A DNA stretch of 64,000 nucleotides from Flavobacterium sp. J27 (GTDB lineage: Bacteria; Bacteroidota; Bacteroidia; Flavobacteriales; Flavobacteriaceae), in assembly GCF_004303025.1 (NCBI RefSeq), contig NZ_PJQW01000005.1, forward strand, positions 126,611 to 190,610. The letters are read 5' to 3'. Below the pieces are notes generated by a model, which was not told the origin of the DNA, did not search any database, and worked only from the letters and a program-made list of their open reading frames with translations. The translations under genes and the position numbers were made by a program. This document shows positions 9,049 to 17,563 of this stretch, piece after piece; within the stretch, counting starts at the first letter, position 1; each line of letters opens with the position of its first letter.

Positions 9049-9714
9049 ATGAAAAAATTAATGTATAGCTTATTATTTATAAGTGTTTTTACTTTTGCAC
9101 AAACAGAAAAACAAGTAGGTGCTTTTTCAAAAGTTACAGCTTTTGATAAAATTGATGTGTATTTAATTAAAAGTACTGAAAATAAAGTAGTTTTAAAAGG
9201 AGATAAAAAGGAAGATGTAGAAATTGTAAATAAAAACGGCGAATTAAAAATAAGAATGAGCTTCGGTAAATTATTGCAAGGAGATAATATTTCTGCTACA
9301 GTTTATTATACTTCAATAGATGCTATAGAAGCGAATGAAGGTTCTAGAGTTTCTTCTAATGATACGTTTGAAGGTGTACTTTTTGAATTAATTGCTAAAG
9401 AAGGTTCAGAAATTAAAGTAAATTTTGAAGTGGAGAAATTAAAAGCCAGAGCTTCACAAGGAAGTATTTTAAAAATTTCTGGTAATGCAGCCTATGCAGA
9501 CATTCTTGTAAATTCTGGTGCACAATATGAAGCTAAAGATTTAATTACCAAACAAACTACTATAACTGGAAATGCTGGGGGTCAAGCCGATGTATATGCT
9601 ACTGATTTAGTAGATGCCAAGATTAGAGCAGGAGGTACTATTTTAATTCATGGAAAACCAAAGCAAATCAACCAAAAAACCATAGCTGGAGGAACTATAG
9701 AACAAGCGAAATAG
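9049..9714 (+). CDS. Head GIN domain (DUF2807) exported protein
   Basis: A 221-residue protein with a cleavable signal peptide (ending FTFAQTE) followed by a repetitive beta-rich DUF2807 domain. The pattern FDKIDVYLI, then regular short strands with Gly/Ser turns (GSRVSS, GSEIKV, GSILKI), is typical of the putative auto-transporter adhesin head GIN family common in Bacteroidota. It is probably periplasmic or at the cell surface. Its function is unknown. It lies 29 bp after rnr. Confidence 0.82.
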   Translation: MKKLMYSLLFISVFTFAQTEKQVGAFSKVTAFDKIDVYLIKSTENKVVLKGDKKEDVEIVNKNGELKIRMSFGKLLQGDNISATVYYTSIDAIEANEGSRVSSNDTFEGVLFELIAKEGSEIKVNFEVEKLKARASQGSILKISGNAAYADILVNSGAQYEAKDLITKQTTITGNAGGQADVYATDLVDAKIRAGGTILIHGKPKQINQKTIAGGTIEQAK

Positions 9715-9731
9715 TTTTTTTTATGTAACTT

Positions 9732-9752
9732 CGTGTTTTAAACACGTTTTTT
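9732..9752 (+). terminator. Hairpin terminator after the GIN-domain gene
   Basis: CGTGT-TTTAA-ACACG followed by six T residues. It ends only 6 bp before the LysE-type gene start, so it may attenuate rather than fully stop transcription. Confidence 0.6.
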
Positions 9753-9757
9753 ACACT

Positions 9758-10438
9758 ATGTGGCAAGATATTTTAGCAGCAATTCCTTGGGGATTGCTTT
9801 TGGCTTTTTCAATAGGACCTGGTTTTTTTGTTTTATTAGAAACAAGTATTACTAAAGGTTTTAGAGCTGCTTTAACTTTAGATTTAGGTATCGTTTTTGG
9901 AGATATTTTATTTATTTTAATTGCCTATTTAAGTACCAATCAATTATTAGAACAATTAAAAGATAATCCCACATTATTTATTGTAGGAGGTTTAATTATG
10001 TTGGGTTATGGTTTAATTTCTTTTATTCAATTAAAGAAAACGTATAAGAAAAAACAACATATCCCTGAAGATGAAGATAATATTCAAAAGAACAATTATT
10101 TTGGTTTATTCTTTAAAGGATTTTTAGTCAATTTTATCAATATAGGAGTTTTAGGTTTTTGGTTGATGATTATCATTACTCACGGACCAAAAATGCATAT
10201 GGAAACCCAACGTATCACTATTTTTTTTGGAGCTATTTTATTCTTTTATTTGTTATTTGATATTGCTAAGATTTTATTGGCAAAACAATTAAAAAACAAA
10301 TTAACGCCCTTAAATATTTATAAGATTAAACGTGTCATTAGTATTGTAATACTCATTTTTGGATTGTTTTTTGTTTTACAGGGTTTATTTCCCAACGAAA
10401 AACAGAAACTCCAACAACATTTTGATATGTTTAAATAA
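9758..10438 (+). CDS. LysE-type translocator
   Basis: A 226-residue inner-membrane protein with about six hydrophobic segments. The start IPWGLLLAFSIGPGFFVLLETSI and the following G-rich TM (GFRAALTLDLGIVFGDI) are the hallmark of the LysE/RhtB amino-acid exporter superfamily (key parts: FSIGPGFFVLLE, GIVFGD). The substrate cannot be inferred. A hydrophilic Lys/Glu/Asp-rich loop of about 20 residues lies near residues 95-115. The gene is followed by a strong hairpin terminator. Confidence 0.88.
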   Translation: MWQDILAAIPWGLLLAFSIGPGFFVLLETSITKGFRAALTLDLGIVFGDILFILIAYLSTNQLLEQLKDNPTLFIVGGLIMLGYGLISFIQLKKTYKKKQHIPEDEDNIQKNNYFGLFFKGFLVNFINIGVLGFWLMIIITHGPKMHMETQRITIFFGAILFFYLLFDIAKILLAKQLKNKLTPLNIYKIKRVISIVILIFGLFFVLQGLFPNEKQKLQQHFDMFK

Positions 10439-10442
10439 TATA

Positions 10443-10475
10443 AAAACCTTAAAGATTATCTTTAAGGTTTTTTTT
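10443..10475 (+). terminator. Rho-independent terminator after lysE-type gene
   Basis: Arms AAAACCTTAAAGA and TCTTTAAGGTTTT around a TTA loop, followed by a run of T. This is a textbook intrinsic terminator. Confidence 0.85.
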
Positions 10476-10564
10476 CTAATGTAGTAACTATTCTGAACTT
10501 TAATAGTTATTATTTCTAATAATTTTAATTTTTTTGAGTAAATTAGGTTCTAATAAAAAGCTTT

Positions 10565-10833
10565 TATTTCTCGTAACTCATTATTAAAATAGTGGCATCG
10601 CCTGATGACTTTACTTAATTTTTTCTAAAAATTAAACATAAAAAAAAGAGCTACTATTTCTAATAACTCATTATTAAATAGTGGTATCGCCCGATGACTT
10701 TACTTAATTTTTTCTAAAAATTAAACATAAAAAAAGAGCTACTATTTCTCGTAACTCATTATTAAAATAGTGGCATCGCCTGATGACTTTACTTAATTTT
10801 TTCTAAAAATTAAACATAAAAAAAAAGAGCTAC
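10565..10833. repeat. Three tandem ~90-bp repeats derived from the tRNA-Cys 3' end and its terminator
   Basis: Three direct copies start at TATTTC, at 10565 (90 bp), 10655 (88 bp) and 10743 (91 bp); a fourth start at 10834 runs into the real tRNA gene. On the minus strand each unit carries GGCGATGCC, identical to the last nine bases of the tRNA-Cys gene. Then come a spacer and the same GAGTTAC...GTAGCTC hairpin with T run that terminates the tRNA. Copies 1 and 3 are nearly identical and copy 2 is more diverged. A weaker, decayed resemblance (TATTTCTAATAA) is at about 10511. No gene lies in 10439-10854. Confidence 0.9.
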
Positions 10834-10850
10834 TATTTCTAGTAACTCTT
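10825..10850 (-). terminator. Terminator of tRNA-Cys
   Basis: On the minus strand, directly after the tRNA, GAGTTACTA-GAAA-TAGTAGCTC forms a nine-pair hairpin with one G-T pair, followed by a run of T. Related hairpins recur in each of the three tandem repeats. Confidence 0.75.
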
Positions 10851-10854
10851 TCAG

Positions 10855-10925
10855 AGGCATCGCCCGGATTCGAACCGGGGTAGACGGTTTTGCAGACCGG
10901 TGCCTAGCCGCTCGGCCACGACGCC
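10855..10925 (-). tRNA. tRNA-Cys (GCA anticodon)
   Basis: On the minus strand the sequence runs GGCGTCGTGGCCGAGCGGCT through CTGCAAA to GGTTCGAATCC and CGATGCC. The acceptor stem GGCGTCG/CGATGCC pairs with one G-U. The D arm, anticodon loop CTGCAAA with GCA anticodon, and T loop GTTCGAATCC are all present. The discriminator base is U, as expected for cysteine. The 3' CCA is not encoded. A -7 promoter element lies 15 bp upstream. Confidence 0.97.
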
Positions 10926-10939
10926 TTTTGTTAGGAGTG

Positions 10940-10947
10940 CAAATATA
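10940..10947 (-). promoter_or_regulatory. -7 promoter element of tRNA-Cys
   Basis: Reads TATATTTG on the minus strand, matching the Bacteroidota -7 consensus TAnnTTTG, 15 bp upstream of the tRNA. No convincing -33 TTTG was seen. Confidence 0.6.
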
Positions 10948-11013
10948 ATAAAAAGTTTAAAAGTTTAAAGTTTAAACACTAAAAAGTTTTAATTTTCCAT
11001 TGTTTTTATTGCA

Positions 11014-11370
11014 CTATCTTTTTTGTTGTAGTACTATGGTTACTGCTTCCACATCACCACCAATTGGAGGATTTAATTTTGAAACAGCAACTTTAACTCG
11101 AGTAATGGTAGGTAGTTCTTGTAAGATTTTATCTATAATACGTTGAGCTACATGTTCTAAGAGTTTTGCTCGAATAGCCATTTCTTCCATTACAATTCGA
11201 TTTAAATCCACATAATCTACCGTATCATGTAATTCATCTGTTTGCGCTGATTTCTTTAGATTTGTCTTGATTTTCAAATCTACTTTATAATCACTACCAA
11301 TTTTTCCTTCTTCTAATAAACAGCCGTGATACGAATAGGTACGTATATTTTGTAAAATAATAATTCCCAT
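11014..11370 (-). CDS. folB: Dihydroneopterin aldolase
   Basis: A 118-residue FolB enzyme that converts 7,8-dihydroneopterin to 6-hydroxymethyl-7,8-dihydropterin and glycolaldehyde in folate synthesis. Family motifs are NIRTYSYHGCLLEEG at the start (substrate Glu), TVDYVDLN in the middle, and VSKLNPPIGG with the catalytic Lys near the C-terminus. Length is typical. It diverges from glnS across 115 bp that holds promoter elements for both genes. Confidence 0.94.
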   Translation of the reverse strand: MGIIILQNIRTYSYHGCLLEEGKIGSDYKVDLKIKTNLKKSAQTDELHDTVDYVDLNRIVMEEMAIRAKLLEHVAQRIIDKILQELPTITRVKVAVSKLNPPIGGDVEAVTIVLQQKR

Positions 11371-11395
11371 AGCAAATTTTATTTATAATTACCGT

Positions 11396-11403
11396 CAAAG
11401 TTA
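11396..11403 (-). promoter_or_regulatory. -7 promoter element of folB
   Basis: TAACTTTG on the minus strand fits TAnnTTTG, 25 bp before the folB start. Confidence 0.5.
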
Positions 11404-11457
11404 CTATGTTTTTTCAACTTTTAAACAACTTTAAACTTTAAACAATTAAACATTTTC

Positions 11458-11465
11458 TATCTTTG
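11458..11465 (+). promoter_or_regulatory. -7 promoter element of glnS
   Basis: TATCTTTG fits the Bacteroidota -7 consensus and lies 20 bp before the ATG at 11486, giving a short leader. Confidence 0.6.
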
Positions 11466-11485
11466 TCAAAACATTGAAAATTATT

Positions 11486-13168
11486 ATGTCAACGGAAGAA
11501 AAATCATTAAATTTTATTGAACAAATTATTGAAGAAGATTTAAAAAAAGGTCTCCCTCAAGATAAATTACGTTTTCGTTTTCCACCAGAACCAAATGGCT
11601 ATTTACATGTGGGTCATGCTAGTGCTATTTGTTTGAATTTTGGTTTAGGAATTGATTATAAAGCACCTGTTAACCTTCGTTTTGACGATACTAATCCTTC
11701 AAAAGAAGAGCAGGAATTTGTAGATGCAATTAAGAGAGATGTTGAATGGCTTGGTTATCAATGGGATAAAGAATGTTATGCATCAGATTATTTTCAGCAA
11801 TTATACGATTGGGCAGTGGAATTAATCAAAAAAGATAAAGCCTATGTAGATAGTCAAACTTCAGAAGAAATGGCTATTCAAAAAGGAACTCCTACCACTC
11901 CTGGTACTGATTCTCCATACAGAAATCGTTCAATAGAAGAAAATTTAGATTTATTTGAACGTATGAAGCAAGGTGAATTTGAAAAAGGAACACACGTTTT
12001 AAGAGCTAAAATTTCTATGAATGCGAATAATATGTTGATGCGTGATCCTATTATTTATAGAATTATGCATGCACACCATCATAGAACTGGGAATGATTGG
12101 TGCATTTATCCAATGTATGATTGGGCACATGGAGAAAGTGATTATTTAGAACAAGTATCACATTCTTTCTGTACTTTAGAGTTTTTACCGCATAGAGAGC
12201 TTTACGATTGGTTTTTAAACCAAATTTATGATGAATCTAAGGTAAGACCTAAACAAAGAGAATTTGCGCGTAGAAATTTATCGCATACAGTTGTTTCTAA
12301 ACGAAAATTATTGCAATTAGTAACAGAAGGTCATGTTACAGGTTGGGACGATCCTCGTATGAGTACCATTTCTGGTATGAGAAGAAGAGGAATTACCGCT
12401 ACTGCTATTCGTAATTTTGCGAAAACAATTGGTATTGCCAAGCGAGATAATTTAATTGATGTTTCTTTATTAGATTTCTGTGTTAGAGAAGATTTAAATA
12501 AAGTGGCACCACGTGTTATGGCAGTTTTAGATCCTGTTAAATTGGTAATTACCAATTATCCAGAAGGACAAGAAGAATGGTTAGAAGCAGAAAACAATCC
12601 AGAAGAAGAGATTTTAACCTATAGAAAAGTGCCTTTTTCTAAAGAATTATATATTGAAAGAGAAGATTTTCAAGAAGAAGCACATAAAAAATTCTTTAGA
12701 TTATCTCTTGGTACAGAAGTGCGTTTAAAAAATGCCTATATCATTAAAGGAGAATCAGTTGTAAAAGATGCTGAAGGAAATATTACTGAAATTCATTGTA
12801 CCTATGATGTTGATTCTAAATCAGGAAGTGGTTCAGAAGCTAGCAAAAGAAAAGTAAAAGGAACAATACATTGGGTATCTATTCCGCATGCAATTGAAGC
12901 TGAAATTAGAGTGTATGATCGTTTATTTACGCATGAAAATCCAGATGGAAATAAAGAGGTTGATTTTAAAGAATATATCAATCCAAATTCTTTAGAAGTT
13001 ATTACTGGTTATTTAGAACCAAGCTTACAAACGGCTAAAGAATTAGAACATTTTCAATTCCAACGTTTGGGGTATTTTTGTGTGGATAAAGATGCAACTC
13101 CAGAAAAATTAGTTTTTAACAAAACTGTTGGTTTACGAGATACTTGGGCAAAAGTAAGTGTACAATAA
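11486..13168 (+). CDS. glnS: Glutaminyl-tRNA synthetase
   Basis: A 560-residue class I synthetase that charges tRNA-Gln directly. The HIGH-type motif is PPEPNGYLHVGHA (near residues 32-44) and the KMSKS-type motif is VVSKRKL (near 268). EPNGY distinguishes GlnRS from GluRS, whose equivalent is SPTG. The anticodon-binding beta-barrels fill the C-terminal 220 residues. A TTG at 11474 would add four residues, but the ATG at 11486 fits the promoter spacing. GluRS is encoded separately 4 kb away, so the direct route to Gln-tRNA is expected. Confidence 0.95.
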   Translation: MSTEEKSLNFIEQIIEEDLKKGLPQDKLRFRFPPEPNGYLHVGHASAICLNFGLGIDYKAPVNLRFDDTNPSKEEQEFVDAIKRDVEWLGYQWDKECYASDYFQQLYDWAVELIKKDKAYVDSQTSEEMAIQKGTPTTPGTDSPYRNRSIEENLDLFERMKQGEFEKGTHVLRAKISMNANNMLMRDPIIYRIMHAHHHRTGNDWCIYPMYDWAHGESDYLEQVSHSFCTLEFLPHRELYDWFLNQIYDESKVRPKQREFARRNLSHTVVSKRKLLQLVTEGHVTGWDDPRMSTISGMRRRGITATAIRNFAKTIGIAKRDNLIDVSLLDFCVREDLNKVAPRVMAVLDPVKLVITNYPEGQEEWLEAENNPEEEILTYRKVPFSKELYIEREDFQEEAHKKFFRLSLGTEVRLKNAYIIKGESVVKDAEGNITEIHCTYDVDSKSGSGSEASKRKVKGTIHWVSIPHAIEAEIRVYDRLFTHENPDGNKEVDFKEYINPNSLEVITGYLEPSLQTAKELEHFQFQRLGYFCVDKDATPEKLVFNKTVGLRDTWAKVSVQ

Positions 13169-13188
13169 TTTTACTTAAAATAAATTTA

Positions 13189-13220
13189 AAAAAGGCTAGT
13201 TCATCAACTGGTCTTTTTTA
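13189..13220 (+). terminator. Terminator after glnS
   Basis: AAAAGGCTAGTT and AACTGGTCTTTT pair, with G-U pairs, around a short CATC loop and are followed by T residues. Confidence 0.65.
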
Positions 13221-13445
13221 TTTATATATATTATCAATTTTATGTTTTTAATAGATTTTTATAATTATAAATTTTAATTATTATATATTTTAAAACAATA
13301 GTTTTTATATTAATAATTAGACTTTCATATTTTAAATATAAGACATTTAAAAAAACAGCCTTTATGATTTTATATTTCCATTACAGAAAGTTTTTAAAAT
13401 CGCCTTATTTTAATTTTTAGTACCAAAATTACTTTTACAAACAAA

Positions 13446-13477
13446 AAAACCATCAATTCTTAAAATTGATGGTTTCA
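13446..13477 (-). terminator. Terminator after the SPFH gene
   Basis: Arms AAACCATCAATT and AATTGATGGTTT around CTTAA. On the minus strand the hairpin is followed by a T run. Confidence 0.8.
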
Positions 13478-13499
13478 TTTTTAATTTTTGATTCAAATT

Positions 13500-14477
13500 T
13501 TATTCTTCTGAATCGTTTTCTTCTTCTGTTCCTCCAAAAATATCTTTTTTACCTTTTGAGTTTGTTTTATTGCTATTTGCTTTTTTCATGGCTTCCCCTA
13601 CTTGATTACTCGCTGTAAAACTTGCCACCATATTATTTAACATTTCGCTACCCGCTTGAGGAGAATTAGGTAACAAAATCAAATTACTATTTGTATCTGC
13701 ACCAATCGCTTGTAATGTATCATAGTGTTGGGTAACTACAATTAAAGCTGACGCTTCTTGAGAATTGATACCTACTCTATTCAACACATCAACAGATTCC
13801 ACTAATCCACGAGCAATTTCTCTTCTTTGATCTGCAATACCTTGTCCCTGTAATCTTTTACTTTCTGCTTCTGCTTTTGCTTTCGCAACAATTCTAATTC
13901 TTCCAGCTTCTGCTTCATATTCTGCAGCTGTTTTTTCACGATCTGCAGCATTAATTCTATTCATCGCATTCTTAACTTGAATGTCTGGATCAATATCAGT
14001 AATTAAGGTATTGATAATATCATATCCATACGTTGACATTGCTTCATTCAACTCTCTTTTTACAGCAATTGCAATATCATCCTTTCTTTCAAATACATCA
14101 TCCAATTTTAATTTTGGTACTTCAGCACGCACTACATCAAATACATATGAAGTAATTTGATCATGTGGATATTCTAATTTATAGAAAGCTTCATATACTT
14201 TTTCTTGTAAGACTTTAAATTGGACAGAAACTTTTAGTTTCACAAATACGTTATCTTTTGTTTTAGTTTCAATGATAACATCTAATTGTTGAATACGTAA
14301 ATTTACACGCCCTGCAATACGATCAAATACAGGAATTTTAAGTTGTAATCCCGAATTTCGTATGCTATTAAAACGTCCAAAACGTTCTACAATAACTGCT
14401 GTTTGTTGTTTTACAGTAAAAAACGAACTCAAAAGGATAAATAATCCTATTACAACTAGAATAATAAGAAAAGGCAT
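13500..14477 (-). CDS. SPFH/Band 7 (stomatin/prohibitin-like) membrane protein
   Basis: A 325-residue protein with an N-terminal membrane anchor (residues 1-21) followed by an SPFH domain (QQTAVIVERFGRF, then LQLKIPVFDRI). An Ala/Glu/Arg-rich helix (EKTAAEYEAEAGRIRIVAKAK, given in part) spans about residues 175-225. The family forms ring-like oligomers on the inner membrane and often regulates FtsH-type proteases. No NfeD partner gene is adjacent. The C-terminus is a low-complexity Lys/Asn/Glu tail. Confidence 0.9.
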   Translation of the reverse strand: MPFLIILVVIGLFILLSSFFTVKQQTAVIVERFGRFNSIRNSGLQLKIPVFDRIAGRVNLRIQQLDVIIETKTKDNVFVKLKVSVQFKVLQEKVYEAFYKLEYPHDQITSYVFDVVRAEVPKLKLDDVFERKDDIAIAVKRELNEAMSTYGYDIINTLITDIDPDIQVKNAMNRINAADREKTAAEYEAEAGRIRIVAKAKAEAESKRLQGQGIADQRREIARGLVESVDVLNRVGINSQEASALIVVTQHYDTLQAIGADTNSNLILLPNSPQAGSEMLNNMVASFTASNQVGEAMKKANSNKTNSKGKKDIFGGTEEENDSEE

Positions 14478-14575
14478 AATTAGTTATTTTATTGGTTTAT
14501 AGTTATTATACGCTTTTTATCGAAAAAAGTTACACATTTTAATTAATAAGCTTATTTTTATTGAAAATTTTTGAT

Positions 14576-15226
14576 ATGAAACAAATTATTTGCTTTTTAA
14601 CCTTTTTTATTACTTTATCTTTAAATGCACAATATGGAAATCGAGATAGTAATCGTATTGGTATTTCAGGAGGTATTACACAAATGAGTTTATTTTCTGA
14701 CCAATTTAATGCTAAGCCTGAACTAGGTTGGACCGCTGGTTTTTCTTTAAGAGGAAATTATTATAACAATTGGCAAATGGCCTTTGGGATGCATTTTACT
14801 GAAAGTAAGTTTTCTTTAGAATCTTTAGTTGGTCAAGAAGATATTACTTATAAATTAGCTGGTGTACAAATTTTTTTAACAGGAAGTTATATGATAGTTG
14901 AAAACCATTTAACTTTTGAGATTGGTCCTGTTCTTCAAGTAAATGGTAAGTTAAGTGTTGAAGAAAAGGATAAATTAAAATTATTGAAAGATAGTCCTTT
15001 GTTAACTGCTAATGATATTGTCGATATTACTAAAATTAATGGAAATATCTATGCTGGAATTACTGCTGGTGTAAAGAATGTGCGTTTACATGTAGCCTAT
15101 CAATATGGAATTAATAATTTTATGAATAATCTAAACAAGAGTAATGATTTAAAGTTATTAAATGGGGATAAAAAATTTAAAGCTAACTATGGAATCTTAA
15201 GTGGTATGATTACTTTTTATTTATAA
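14576..15226 (+). CDS. Outer-membrane beta-barrel protein (PorT-like)
   Basis: A 216-residue exported protein. The ATG at 14576 gives a standard signal peptide (ending LSLNAQ), whereas the upstream TTG at 14561 would add a charged extension. The mature part shows alternating strands, for example LGWTAGFSLRGNYY, WQMAFGMHFTES and VRLHVAYQYGINNF, and ends with GILSGMITFYL, the aromatic-ended last strand of an outer-membrane barrel. Function is unknown; it falls in the broad outer membrane beta-barrel/PorT group of Bacteroidota. Confidence 0.8.
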   Translation: MKQIICFLTFFITLSLNAQYGNRDSNRIGISGGITQMSLFSDQFNAKPELGWTAGFSLRGNYYNNWQMAFGMHFTESKFSLESLVGQEDITYKLAGVQIFLTGSYMIVENHLTFEIGPVLQVNGKLSVEEKDKLKLLKDSPLLTANDIVDITKINGNIYAGITAGVKNVRLHVAYQYGINNFMNNLNKSNDLKLLNGDKKFKANYGILSGMITFYL

Positions 15227-15253
15227 TTAGAAAATATTACCTTTTTTATTATT

Positions 15254-15290
15254 AAAGCCGAATGTATTACATTTGGCTTTTTATTTTTTA
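15254..15290 (+). terminator. Terminator after the beta-barrel gene
   Basis: AAAGCCGAATGT-ATT-ACATTTGGCTTT hairpin followed by a T-rich run. Confidence 0.8.
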
Positions 15291-15303
15291 ATTTATATAA
15301 TTT

Positions 15304-15798
15304 ATGAAACAGATTTTATTTTTAATTTTTTGTTGCTTGTTTCTCCAATCTTGTTTTGTGGGTAAGGCGATTGAAGTACCAAAATTGAAAGCTAAATTTT
15401 CAGAAGAAAATAATGCTATTCCACCAGATTTTGGCCAAGATGATACTACTTTATTAGTAATGTTAAGAGGAAGAAAAAGTTATGATAAATATGTATTAAA
15501 AGCTGTACAGAATAATTATTTTGGTAAATATATTTTTGTTGAAGCTAAAGATTTTTATGCAGGAACTTATGCAGATAGAGAAGTTTACAAATATATTTTT
15601 GATTATACTGACGGTACTACATCAACTGCTTTATATAGTGATGGTATGCAATCATCGGTAACTGCTAAAAGATTTTATGTTAAGGATCGTTTAAATGATA
15701 AAATGTACCAAAGTGGTGCAGAATCAGCTTATTTTGCTAAGGCTCTTGAAGCTTATTTTATTAATCTTGAAGAAAAAAGAAAAAGTTTTTCAAACTAA
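15304..15798 (+). CDS. Hypothetical lipoprotein
   Basis: A 164-residue protein whose signal peptide ends with the lipobox LQSC (Cys at residue 17), so it should be lipidated and held in the inner or outer membrane. I do not recognise the family. The mature part has an alpha/beta character (TTLLVMLRGRKSYDKYV; YIFDYTDGTTSTAL) and ends in a helical tail. It lies between terminators, so is probably a single-gene unit. Confidence 0.75.
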   Translation: MKQILFLIFCCLFLQSCFVGKAIEVPKLKAKFSEENNAIPPDFGQDDTTLLVMLRGRKSYDKYVLKAVQNNYFGKYIFVEAKDFYAGTYADREVYKYIFDYTDGTTSTALYSDGMQSSVTAKRFYVKDRLNDKMYQSGAESAYFAKALEAYFINLEEKRKSFSN

Positions 15799-15807
15799 TA
15801 GAAATGT

Positions 15808-15832
15808 AAAACCCAGCAATTAGCTGGGTTTA
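15808..15832. terminator. Bidirectional terminator between lipoprotein gene and gltX
   Basis: AAACCCAGC-AATTA-GCTGGGTTT hairpin between convergent genes with A run and T-rich flanks. Confidence 0.85.
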
Positions 15833-15837
15833 TTGTT

Positions 15838-17355
15838 TTATAAAGTCTCAATAGCTTTTTTTATTCTATTTTTGGTTTCTTCTTTTCCAATCATTTCAAT
15901 AATATCAAATAAATGAGGTCCTTTTAAAGCACCTACTATGCTCAATCGTAAAGGTTGCATTACTTTTCCCATTCCTATTTCATTTGTTGTCATCCACTCT
16001 TTTAAAATCGTTTCAATTGTTACAGAAGAAAAATCACTAATTTTATTCAATTCATCAGCCACTTTTTGCATCAAAACAGGAGTTTCTTCTTTCCAATTCT
16101 TTGCTGCTTTTTCATCATACGCTTTCGGAGCTTCAAAGAAATAATCTGATAAATCATACAATTCAGTTACAAAATTGGCTCTGTCTTTTACTAAGGAAAC
16201 AATTTTTGTTAATTTATTTTCTGTCATATCGGGAGTAGTCGAGATACCTTTCTTTACTAATTCCTTTTGAAACATACTTGCTAACTCAACATCACTTTTC
16301 TTTTGCAAATACTGATGATTGAACCATTTATTTTTATCAGGATCAAACTTCGCTCCTGCTTTATGAATTCTCTTTAAATCAAATTTTTCAATCAACTCTT
16401 CTAAAGAAAATATTTCTTGTTCAGTACCATCATTCCATCCCAACAATGCTAAAAAATTAACTACAGCTTCTGGAAAAAAACCATTTTCTCTGTAGCCCAT
16501 AGAAGTTCCTTCTGATGTTTTCCATTCTAAAGGAAATACAGGAAAGCCCATTTTATCACTATCTCTTTTAGATAATTTACCATTACCAACTGGTTTTAAA
16601 ATTAATGGTAAATGTGCAAATTCTGGTGCTTCCCAACCAAAAGCTTGGTATAATAAATAGTGTAAAGGTACACTTGGCAACCATTCTTCTCCGCGAATTA
16701 CATGTGATGTTTCCATCAAATGATCATCTACTATATTAGCTAAATGATAGGTAGGCATTCCATCGCTCTTGAAAAGAACTTTATCATCTAATAAATTGGT
16801 ATCAAATTTGACTATTCCACGAATCATATCTTCAATTTCTAAGATTTGATTTATAGGTGTTTTAAAGCGAATCACATAATGTTCTCCTGTTTGTATTCTT
16901 TTTTCTGTTTCTTCTATTGATAAATTTAAAGAAGTATCCAGTGTTTCTCTTACGGTATGATTATAAATAAAAGTATTTTTATTAGCTTCTGCATTTTTTC
17001 TTAATTCATCTAATTTTTCTGGAGTATCAAATGCATAATATGCCCAACCTGTATTTATTAATTGTTCTGCATATTTCCTATAAATAGGTTTTCGTTCACT
17101 TTGTCTATAAGGACCAAATTTTTCATTTTTACCAATGGTTTCATCTGGTGCAATTCCTAACCATTCTAGTGCTTCAAAAATATAGGATTCTGCTTCAGCA
17201 ACAAATCGGGTTTGATCTGTATCTTCTATTCTTATATAAAATATACCGTCATTTTTTTTTGCAAATAAATAATTAAATAAAGCAGTTCTTACACCACCAA
17301 TGTGTAAAGGACCTGTTGGACTTGGAGCAAATCGTACTCTTACTGGTTTAGACAT
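15838..17355 (-). CDS. gltX: Glutamyl-tRNA synthetase
   Basis: A 505-residue class I synthetase. HIGH-type motif PSPTGPLHIGGV lies at residues 11-22 and KMSKS-type motif GKLSKRDSDKMGF near 260; a C-terminal helical anticodon-binding domain follows. An upstream ATG at 17421 would add 22 residues, but MSKPVRVRFAPSPTG at 17355 is the family start and a -7 promoter element (17411-17418) lies inside the longer reading. GlnRS is also present in this window, so this enzyme need charge only tRNA-Glu. Confidence 0.96.
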   Translation of the reverse strand: MSKPVRVRFAPSPTGPLHIGGVRTALFNYLFAKKNDGIFYIRIEDTDQTRFVAEAESYIFEALEWLGIAPDETIGKNEKFGPYRQSERKPIYRKYAEQLINTGWAYYAFDTPEKLDELRKNAEANKNTFIYNHTVRETLDTSLNLSIEETEKRIQTGEHYVIRFKTPINQILEIEDMIRGIVKFDTNLLDDKVLFKSDGMPTYHLANIVDDHLMETSHVIRGEEWLPSVPLHYLLYQAFGWEAPEFAHLPLILKPVGNGKLSKRDSDKMGFPVFPLEWKTSEGTSMGYRENGFFPEAVVNFLALLGWNDGTEQEIFSLEELIEKFDLKRIHKAGAKFDPDKNKWFNHQYLQKKSDVELASMFQKELVKKGISTTPDMTENKLTKIVSLVKDRANFVTELYDLSDYFFEAPKAYDEKAAKNWKEETPVLMQKVADELNKISDFSSVTIETILKEWMTTNEIGMGKVMQPLRLSIVGALKGPHLFDIIEMIGKEETKNRIKKAIETL

Positions 17356-17410
17356 ATTTTTAATCTTTTCTGTTTTTATGTATGTTTTACAGATTTTGTG
17401 TAATTCCTCA

Positions 17411-17418
17411 CAAAGATA
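17411..17418 (-). promoter_or_regulatory. -7 promoter element of gltX
   Basis: TATCTTTG on the minus strand, 55 bp before the chosen gltX start. Its position rules against the longer 17421 start. Confidence 0.55.
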
Positions 17419-17563
17419 CAATTATTCACATTCTGTTGAAATTTTTAAGTCTTTAGTACTTATTCAAACCTCAATTTTAATGTTTCAATTACTTAACATT
17501 TTTTTATCCCATTCATATTCAATAAAATCGTAATTTTATCGGTTAAAAGTTAAAGCATTTACT

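Larger units (their letters stand above)
13169..13499. other. Gene-free AT-rich gap between glnS and SPFH gene
   Basis: Apart from a terminator at each end, I see no gene. At 13395-13415 there is a motif with the core ATCGCCTTATTTTAATT that recurs with one change at 24308-24328 in another gene-free gap. The rest is A/T-rich without recognisable structure. Confidence 0.6.

Noticed and set aside
10565..10833. Additional tRNA genes in the repeats beside tRNA-Cys
   Set aside because: Only the last nine or so tRNA bases are kept; no cloverleaf can form.
12503..12515. CACGTG core in glnS as a further parS site
   Set aside because: The flanks do not form the TGTTY...RAACA palindrome, so only the 6-bp core matches.
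11486..17355. Redundant glutamyl-tRNA synthetases
   Set aside because: The first has EPNG in its HIGH region and is GlnRS; only the second is GluRS.
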